Of a stretch of DNA of 64,000 nt, positions 51,476-61,200 are shown one piece after another (position 1 is the stretch's first letter; each line of letters begins with the position of its first letter). The translations under genes were made by a program, and so were the position numbers. Location of the stretch: positions 148,542 through 212,541 of the forward strand of contig NMRA01000421.1 of NCBI GenBank assembly GCA_002633005.1, given 5' to 3'. The notes beneath the pieces were generated by a model that saw only the letters and a program-made list of their open reading frames with translations, did not search any database and was not told the DNA's origin. The DNA is from Phoronis australis (Eukaryota > Phoronida > Phoronidae).

Positions 51476-53560
51476 CTTCATCAAGGGTGTTCCCCTGTCA
51501 AAACATCAACGTGAAGTTCCTCAACAACCTTCTAGGTAAAGAGTGTTGCTCTTGTGTTTCACCGGTAACGATTAAATGCGTTCTGTTGTCTGTTTGAAAG
51601 GTATGCTGTCTGGTTTTGACAATGGCCAAGGTAAGTCACTCATGAGCAACGCCTTTTTATCACGTTGATTTCCGCCCCGCAGTCAAGTCAGCAAGATCTG
51701 CATACAAGTTAGGCTGTGACAAGCATGTCTGTGTTGCCCTTTTGGAGTGACAGCCTGCAACAGATCGTGATATCCTTCTCCAGTTACGACCAATTACCCC
51801 CAAAGTCTCCACGAGATCCAGACACGTTTGCACTGCCTATTGAACCTGTCTGTTTTACTTCTTAGCCGGGTCTTTGTACGCGCGCAGATCTACGGCAATG
51901 TTTGCAAGAACGAAGGAAGGATCCTCTGCGAGATCTGCATATTCTTAATGAATGAGATCTGCAAAGTTGTAAAAGCCGCAGCGACGGCCATGTCTACATT
52001 CAAATTCATCCCTGAACTGCCTAGAAACATAATAATACATTTATAGTGTACATAGTAGTGCATGAAGTATAAAGAGGCAAAGCATATCTTTTGGCATACA
52101 TCAATACTCTTAGTAAAATTTATTGGTCTAAAATTGTAACTTAGTCAAGCTGGAGGTGGTTTCAAAGCTTGAAAAAACTGGCAGTTCGTTACTGGTTAAG
52201 ACCCGACTCTATAAGTTGCAAACCCAAAACTCATTTTCATCTTAGGTCCGTAGACCGGCCAGGGGGAAAGGTTCTGCCCCCAGCATATTCGTTACGCATA
52301 GGATTTACCAAATCAAAAAAAATGTAGTAGTTATTACTGGTATTACCAGGAAAAGATACGTAATAATTTCAAATTTGGTTCGTATCACTTGGACCGTACC
52401 TGGCCAGCTTCGCCAAGTACGTGGCCAGAGTGTGCAAAAGTTGATTAGTTGTTAAAACATTTGATTGTACTGTTTTCAAATGACCTGTTTCAATCACTCA
52501 CAATCACGATTCTTGAATCTAAAACAACTCATTTTCAAACAGGGACAATATCTGGGGCACAGGGATGATTTATTTGATTTCTGGGTTGCGGCGACTAACG
52601 GGCGATTTTAAAATTGGGAAGACTGGATGTGACTCTCTAACTTGGTGAAGACTGGCAGGGATAGGGTAACGCAAAACATTTATTTCCAACCCGACCATGC
52701 ACAAATTTACGATTGAGTGGGTGAGATAGGAGCGCTGCGGATAGGCCTAAACTTTTTGAGTCGCGCTGTGAAATGATGCAGTCTCGACATGGATTTGCTG
52801 AATGTATCGTGATTAATAATTCATCCAATATTCCTACTTCGTGTTTTTTTCAAAATGCAAGTACGCATTCATTTTTACGTAATCATAATAAATGCTTTGG
52901 AGCCCACTTCATGCTCAAGAAACCCAGACGGTTGCATTAATACCTGGGCGTTGTTCTCGGTAAACTAGGTACGCCACTGCATATAAAAATGAGCATTTTT
53001 GCATATGGAAGTATAAAAATTACACCTCAGTCCGAAATTTCGTACATTTTTGAGGGAGTAGTGGACCGTTGGAGTAATAAACCTTCGGAGTAGTGGGCTG
53101 TTCTCATTTCCATCGCTATTTAAAAGTAACCCGACTATATTTCCGTCCGCGTATGTGATGGGGTATAATCACTCAATTTTAAAGCACGCATGGTTCGAAA
53201 GTTTGAGATCCTCATTTCTGGGATTAGGCACTATGTAGTTGGAGAACCAGCAGGATTTCATTCACACTTTTGAGTGCAAAAAGTTTGAGTGCGTAATTCT
53301 ATTGTAAATTACCAACCCTTAAAGGAAAGGGGCGTCTTAAGTTGCATGATTCTGGGCTTTGGCTCCAGTGGGGTCCAAACGAGGACACAAAAATCCATTT
53401 AATTAAAATTTCAAGTGCAACATCCGTTTCAAGTTTATTTCATTATAGTCAGCACTCAAATTAAAATAATGCAACTTAAGACGCGAAAATGCCTGGGGTT
53501 ATTAATTAAGACATCTACTAATTAACGACCAATAACGTAAAATTCCGCCTGATCTCGAGA
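51476..53560. other. Convergent intergenic region, middle part
   Basis: No gene recognised. It contains the partner (52630-53110) of the dispersed repeat at 3880-4300. A 72-codon frame at 51828-52046 and a 63-codon frame on the complement have no family. Confidence 0.5.
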
Positions 53561-53562
53561 AA

Positions 53563-53739
53563 ATGGAGCCGTCAAGACTCGTCGTGTATGCGGATTTCCC
53601 TTCTGCCAGGTTTTGCCGCGAAAGTGCGCTCCTGAAAAAATGGCCGACGTTTGCGAAATATGATCAAAAGGACCACCGTTTTACGAATCCGAAAACCTTC
53701 CGCGCCATACTGGCTACAGGCCTGCACCTGAAAAAATAA
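53563..53739 (+). CDS. Hypothetical 58-codon open frame
   Basis: Starts ATG and reads MEPSRLVVYADFPSARFCRE then SALLKKWPTFAKYDQKDHRF, ending TAA. The composition is protein-like and more GC-rich than the surroundings, and a GTAAGT follows 12 bases after the stop. I do not recognise the family; it may be a single gene exon or part of an unknown repeat. Confidence 0.3.
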   Translation: MEPSRLVVYADFPSARFCRESALLKKWPTFAKYDQKDHRFTNPKTFRAILATGLHLKK

Positions 53740-53804
53740 TTTTTATAACGGTAAGTGGTGTAAATGAAAAGTATGTTTGTAACATCAGTACTGGTGTTGA
53801 TTTG

Positions 53805-53935
53805 GGGATAAACTGGGTTATTGCTACGGCAGACTGTTGAGCTGCTAACGCCGACAGGTGAGCTGGGTTATTGCTGCGGACGACTGGTGAGCTGGGCTAT
53901 TGTTACGGCAGACTGGTGAGTTGGGTTGGGATTGA
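53805..53935. repeat. Short imperfect minisatellite
   Basis: Repeats of TTGCTACGGCAGACTG and GTGAGCTGGGTTA-type words, about three to four units of roughly 35 bases. Confidence 0.7.
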
Positions 53936-54370
53936 ATGTCAAGTTCACCCAACAAGTCACTTATTTAGACTAAATAAACCATTTAGATACAAATAAAACA
54001 TCTAAATAGTTAAAAAACAACAAAAATTCAAAAAAATTCCAACATTACTCTACAATGTACCATGAGAATGACAATATGCAGTAATTGGTAACACTTGACA
54101 GATTGTTAATGTATAAATATTTTCATTCTAGATAGCTGGCAGTCCATGAAATATTGGCAGCAATGCCGGACACTGTGAAGTTTGGGAAGTAACTTCTTGC
54201 AAATGTTAAGCAAAAATGTTAGACAAATTGGCAAGGAGACACAGTACAAAGGGGCAAGCTCCACGCTGGAACTAGCCAAGCAAAACTGGAACATTACCTT
54301 TGACTGGGTGTGAACCAACATTGCTGAATAAATCAATAGTTACAATTGGAAAAAGCAGCTGAAAACCGTT

Positions 54371-54858
54371 GATACAGTCAAACACGGCTCATATAGTCGA
54401 GCACGGCTCGTACAGTCGAACACAGCTGGTACAGTTGAACACCGCTGGTTCAGTCGAACAAAACTCCTACAGTCGAACACCGCTCCGGCAAGTCGAACAC
54501 TGCGGCTTGTACATTTGAACACAGCTCGAACAGTTTAACACGGCTCCTACAGTCGAACATGGCTCGTACAGTCCAACATGGCTCCTACAGTCCAACATGG
54601 CTCATACAGTCCAACACTACTCGTACAGTGGAGCACGGCTCGCACAGTCGGGCACGTTCCTACAGTCGAGTACGGCTCATACAGTCGAGCACGGCTCCTA
54701 CAGTCGAGCACGGCTCATACAGTCGGGCACAGCTCCTACAGTCGAGCACGGCTTATACAGTCGAGCACGGCTCATACAGTCGAGCACGGCTCATACAGTC
54801 GAGCATGGCTCATACAGTCGAGCACGGCTCATACAGTCGGCACAGCTCATACAGCCTC
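54371..54858. repeat. 19-bp minisatellite (about 25 units)
   Basis: Unit ACGGCTCATACAGTCGAGC, with units toward the left more diverged and those toward the right nearly identical. 19 is not a multiple of three and the unit has no + strand stop, so all three + frames stay open and give the same repeating peptide; these are not treated as genes. Confidence 0.95.
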
Positions 54859-54903
54859 ATTACACTAGAAGCAACATACACTCTACAACCAAGAAAATGT
54901 TGA

Positions 54904-54909
54904 TTTATT
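54904..54909 (-). promoter_or_regulatory. Candidate SLC9B poly(A) signal
   Basis: AATAAA on the complement about 180 bases past the SLC9B stop, just before the 19-bp minisatellite. Position and motif are the only evidence. Confidence 0.5.
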
Positions 54910-55087
54910 TAATTCTGAATCTCCGTAAATTTGTTTGCGTACAGTAATTCCACAATTTCATGCTCAAAGTCAAAAGATTTTTGCAATGTCCCACACAGTT
55001 GATTTTCAAAAATATTTAGAGGATGGACTGATTTCAATAAAATCACAGTCATTTAATGAAAACGCTTCAACTAAATCTAGTCCACCA

Positions 55088-55273
55088 TCAAACTTCAGTT
55101 ATTGTATCAGGCTCATCCCTCTTTTCTTCTTCGTAATCATCTTTATCAATATCTACTTCTGGTACAGCGTCCTTCGTCTTTGACAGCTTGAGCAGTCTTG
55201 GTCCTACTAGGGCGATCGCAGCTGCACCTATTGGTGCAGTGATGATGATGACCAAAACAGCTATGGTGAGTAC
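55088..55273 (-). CDS. SLC9B: SLC9B terminal exon with stop
   Basis: Encodes VLTIAVLVIIITAPIGAAAI and ALVGPRLLKLSK, the last helix of NHA proteins (ILITAPIGSL.IGL.GPRLL), then an acidic tail rich in Asp, Glu and Lys, ending TGA. Confidence 0.97.
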   Translation of the reverse strand, partial: VLTIAVLVIIITAPIGAAAIALVGPRLLKLSKTKDAVPEVDIDKDDYEEEKRDEPDTITEV

Positions 55274-58200
55274 CTGAAGAGAAAGCATGGCGTCCAACAA
55301 GTTTTCTCTTTAATTAGTTTGAATTGACTATGACTTCTAAAAGTATGTTAATGGACATACCAATTTCACAGCAGTTATTATAACATGTTCTCTAAGAATA
55401 TAAGGTTTATCGTCCAATACTCAACACTGTACCAGGCATGTTCACCTTAGAAACTAATTTGTCATGAGGATTCTTCAAGGGGTTTGACAAAGAGTCGCAC
55501 ATGCAGAAAGTGATTGCTAAGTTTCCTTGGAAAAATAACAAATGGTCGCAGATACAGAAAATGATTGCTAAGTTGTCTTGGAAAAATGAAAAATGGGCAA
55601 GTCTTATTCTGTCTTGGATCAAATCTTATCTGCATAATTTCATAAGGATCATTCATCAAACTTCATAGAAATTGAGCCACAGGGGCACATGAGTGACCAG
55701 AATCATCTGATAATCAACATCCCTTATACTATCCTCATTAGACACATATGAGTAAAATTCAATAACCACCTCACAGAATTTGCGGCAGACGTCCATCCGA
55801 AAATAAATGTCAGCCACGCTTACTTAGGTTAATAACAAAATAAATCAAAAATTTCATGACCACCCTTCAAACCATTTAGCAGAAGAACTGGACGCCAAAA
55901 ATGAAACCAAAATACAAAATTACCCCTTTCATACGTATACAAACATGTCTGCCAAGATTTACAAAAATCCATCGGAAAATGTTTTGGAGATGCAGTTACA
56001 ATAGATGCCAGACAAATTACCATTTCCCATCATGACGGATGGTGAGTTGTCACGACCGGTCACGACCTGTCACGACTGGTCATTCAAACTACTTTGATTG
56101 TGGACTCTGCTTGCACTCAGCTTTCATGATGGATAATTCCGAGACATTTTGCCCGATTATTTTTAACTGTACAGTACAGCACAGTACAGACAAGGGATGC
56201 TTTAATGTCTACAAAGAGATGATAACATGCATATACAACACAAAATAGAGGTCTTCTGAAAGAACCTAAAATAAAATACAAACCTTCATTCCCAGTTGGA
56301 TAGCTTCAGGACCAGAATTCTGATTCCTTGCAGTGTCCAAAGCGACACCACCGATAGCTGCCTAAAAGACATTTTCAAAAAGACCATTAAGATTTTGCAA
56401 CCCAAATTTTTCCAAAAATCGGTGGTTCAGTGTTTAAGAAGCAATGTAGAATTAAAATAATTATGCATCGTATTTTCCAGTTGTTCACACTAAAATGTCA
56501 CTTTCTGAAAATGAAAACATTTTTTACCTTGGACAGTTTTCTATACCTTGTAAGCTATCTTCCTGGGTTTTGACAAAAAGGGACATAGTTGTTTTTTATA
56601 GCAAATACAATTTGTTTACATTTTTAAACAAACAGAAACCTTTTCAGCACCATGGAAAATTTTATTATACACCTGTAACCTTTTTATCACTTAACGTTTC
56701 GCATTTTTTCGATAACTCTTAGCAGAGTTTATTAACTCTGGTACAAGAGTGATGCCTGCATGCAACTCGGCTGTCACAAAACTATAATCACAAGCAAAAT
56801 GGATAACTAATTTGTAAAATTTGTGTGTAAGGTCAATGCTTGTCTGAAAAGAGGAAGATTGTGCAGTCAAATATTTTGCAAGCACAACGACCTTAAACGA
56901 TTAATTCATGCTGTCTAAATGCGCTTTACGCAGGGAATCAAAATTTTTAGTTTGATTCAGATGGCACATTTCAATTAGGGATGAAAACATTGGTAGGTGC
57001 TGACACACCAAAATGAAATCAAAAAACAAGACATTGAATGTACATATTAACTAAAATTCTTCAGATGTTCAAACTTAGCAATGGATAACAAGAGGATGGG
57101 TGTAAAGAACCGACATTGAATGATAAGTAAATTCAAAGCAAACGACCTAATGAATCTTGGCTTATTTTAATAAATGTCAAAAATTATTTATGTGCTGGCA
57201 TTCTCAAATTGATAGTTGTAAACTTTTTGACATCTTGACTCAGGAAATGGTGTCATTCTGCAATCCTGATACGTGTTCATGGAAAACCTGCAACTAATGG
57301 ATATTTAACGTGAAATTGTGACTGCTCATTACATCAAAGCGTAGACCTAGGTCGGTGTGCTGGTGTAGTGAACTTTGAGACAGGCACCAACATTATACAT
57401 GACGTAACATTCAGCTGAAAATCAATTTTTTAAAACTACAAAATATATGTACAGTATATGAACATATCAGTTTTAGTCCAATGCAACGAAAAGCTTGTCA
57501 AGATAAGCAGAGTTAACAATGAAAAGAAAATAACAGCTTATTATTTAACATGACTTATTCTTATTAAAATGACATAGGCAAAAAATTGAATTTCGGACCT
57601 CAAAAGCGAGGCCCCCTATATTAATATAGGAGGCCCCGCCGAAAGGAGGCCGGAGAGCGGGGCCCCCTATATTAATATAGGCGGCCTCGCTTTTGAGGTC
57701 CGAAATTCAATTTTTTGCCTATGTCATTTTAATAAGAATAAGTCATTTTAAATAATAAGCTGTTAAATGTAATTTCTTCATTCACGGACATTTGGCAACG
57801 CCGGACTTCTTTATGCGAGTCATTTGAACATATAACCATACAACTACAGTGATTTAGTAGCAGACTCAAAAATTACTACGCTTTAAAATTCCGCTGCTTT
57901 AAAATCTCTGTCCAAGTAAATAATTACCTTGTTATTTCAAAAAGTGTTTTTCAAATTGCATATTCTTGAGAGCTTAGAGCGAGCCAGCTATATGTACCTG
58001 CACAGTGGCTTTAGGGAGCCAGGCGATGGGGATGAAGAATTGTTCCTTCCAGTTCAGTCCCGCTCCAAAGACAGCCAAGAACGAAGTAATGATGCGGAAG
58101 ACTAGCCCTATAAACAGGGTGGCTATACCTAAACCTGCAGAGAAAACATTAAAGTGTTTAATGGTATTGTTGATACTAGTAGTCAGGTTCACTATGTTCA

Positions 58201-61200
58201 AATTTTGACATTCATTTGAATTTTTTGGGGAAAGTGGACACTATACATTTTTGGAAACCTCATGAAATGACGAGTCAGAATATAATTGATTCCATTTTTA
58301 GAGGCCATCTTGGATTTCCAAAAATGATGCCGGTAAAATAAGATTTTGCCCAGTATATCCGCCTTGGGTTACTACGAAAGTTAGTTTTAATGGCTGCACC
58401 TGCAGTTCTGAGGTCAATAAATTGGACATTTTAATGTTATTGGCAGCCATCTTGGCAGCCATCTTGGAATTTCAACAATGGAGCCTGCAAAATACATCTC
58501 TGCTCTTGGATCACTTAGAATGTTTATTTTTAATGGCTGTACCCACATTTTGTGGGGTAAGGAATTGAAAAACACTATTTCTAAAATGATACATATCATC
58601 TAAATGATTTTAATAGCAGCTATAAGCCCCCAGGATATTTAAAAGAATCACAGAAATGAAAATTAACAAAAAAGACATTTAAGACATATCTTTTGAAGAC
58701 TTCGATATTATTTCCACTGTTCACTTTGGAATCCAGCTCTCCTCTACTCAATGGAAAATAAAGCATTTTGCCTTTGACAGTCAGATAATTTTGGCAGTAA
58801 CCAGGCTGAGGATCAATGACGAGAACAACAGGAGTTTTAGCCTGCTCGGCAAATCGACCACAAACATGCTATCAGCAACTAAGAATTCACCCTAACACCA
58901 AGAGCAATCTTTGCTGCCAGTGGGGCAATGCTGCCATGTACAGTCAAGTCAAATTGAATCCAACTTCTGCACAAACTTTCCGAAGCAGACGTCTTAGAAC
59001 AGGACAGTCCACAAGCTCCAAGAGAGGTTTTAGATCCAGAAAACATGTAAACAACATCCACTGAGTGTGTTCACCCAAGCCACAAAACTGCAGGTGTGGA
59101 TAGTATGGAAGTGATGTTCTAAACTATAGATTATGACACTTAGAAGAAAACGACCACGAAAAAGCAGATATATTGCTAATACACTGTACATCATGCAGTT
59201 CTGGCATCACATCAAAAGGTCCCTGATTCTCAGCTGATGTTTTTTTTTCACCTGACATAGACTCATCATTGGCTATTATGACAGGCTTCTCAGAAATACT
59301 TCGGTTCCTATGACATCTGGGATTGTGGACTTGAATCCAATGAGGACAGTATTAGGTGCTGCCAAGGCAAAGGCTCTTCCTGCTTTCCATGCTTTTACAT
59401 GGACAGACAACACTGGTCCATTATGTAGGTTGAATATCTATTTGAAGGCAAGCACTGATGATATCAATGCACTGCAGACTTTTTGTACTTCTTACGAAGT
59501 AACAGGTGAACCTCTTTTCACATTAGCCCCTTTTACATGTACATTATTCAGCACAGGGTATAGACACAAACAGCATCCCAGAGCTGAGATGATACCTTTT
59601 CTGTAAACATATGGCTGACAGCGACAAACGTCCACCAACCATTGGTGCTTTGAAACAGCATTGTGCTGAGGCCGTTTATTCAAGCCAGAGTGTGGGGCCA
59701 GTCAGTCATTGCTCGACAAGAGTTCCTTGACCCATTGCAGAATGAATTTACAAGGACAAAGACGACCAGCTGAAACCCACACAACTGAGGAGCTTTCGGC
59801 GCCAGAAGCTTTCAATGAGATGGTTAGATGCCAGTGCAAAAACGATTGCTCTTCCCAAAGATACTCTTGATGATCAAAGGACCTACCTTACACAGATCTA
59901 TGTCAGTGTAGTGCAGAATGTCACAATGGTGATGATGATGTGATTCCTGGTGACATTGATGGCTATAGTAATGATCTATGATTTCAAAGTTTTGAAAGAC
60001 TATTGACACTACAAAAACATACTTTCATGTTCTTCAACTGTAAATAAGTTGTTTAGGTACTGGTTTAGTTTAAGTGTCTTGAAGGGAACAAGCTCCGAAT
60101 AAAATATACAAGAGAGTAAAATAATGATCATATGTGTTGGATTACATGAAGAATGCATTTAGAAAATGTGGCTGCTAATAAATGGGGTTTTGATTATGTT
60201 TCTCATTTAATAACTAAAGTTGAATTTTCAGATTTCTTGGCCACAAAAATGTGGGTGCAGCCATTAAAACTAACATGTGATTCTAAGTGACCCAAGAGCA
60301 AAGATACTGAGGAAAATGTATTTTACGGGCGCCATTTTTTAAAAATCCAAGATGGCCACCAAGATGGGCGCCAATAAAATTAAAATTTGCAATTCCTTGA
60401 CCTGAGAAATGCAGGAGTAGCCATAAAAAGCAACATTCTAAGTGACCCAACAGAGATATTGGGCAAAATCCATTTTACCGGCGCCATTTTTGAAAATCCA
60501 AGATGGCCGCCAAAAAGTGGAATTAATTATTTTCTGATTTGTCATTCCATGAGGTTTCCAAAAATGTATAGTTTCCACTTTCCCAAAAAGTTTCGACAAA
60601 ATTACACAACAAACCTGACTATAGGCATGTAGAAAAAGTATGAGGCTTTACATCATTCACATGACTGAAGATTATCGAATGATTAATATCTTACAAATTA
60701 CTTTCAGACAAAAATAGGCCATAAAGCATGACTGGTTGCTGGACCAACAAAAGGTTGCAAACTGTCAAGCACATGCGATCTTTCATGGCAAGAGACAATG
60801 ACTCAAAATAAATTAGCTCACACAGTGAAACAATTGCAAATAACTCCTTGTCAAAATCGCCACAGTAATCCAGCTTAAGAAAATTCTTAATGTTCAAATA
60901 CTGCAAAAGAGGCCCAGACTTCCAAAAACTGGCATCATCCAATTAAGGGAACATGAAAACTGATGAGTGCTACACCATCTGGCTTTTAGGTAGGGAACCA
61001 GCTATGTGACTAGTATACCTATGGTGCTGCCATCTAGTGTAGTCAGGTCCACTTCAGCACCAATCAGACCAAACAGTAGTGGTTGAAACAGGATCCACAG
61101 TTTACCAACCACATCAGCTACTGGACTCTGAAAAACACATAACAGAACTTCCAGTTAGTCAAATAATCGAACATTTGAACCTTAAGACACTGCATCTTGT

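Larger units (their letters stand above)
55274..57997. other. SLC9B introns on the 3' side
   Basis: Apart from the exon at 56284-56361 and the palindrome at 57531, nothing is recognised. A direct repeat (ATGATTGCTAAGTT.TCTTGGAAAAAT twice) lies at about 55490-55590. Confidence 0.55.

Noticed and set aside
54559-54947. Three forward frames of about 100 codons with a repeating peptide
   Set aside because: Produced by the 19-bp minisatellite in all frames; no start context or conserved flank.
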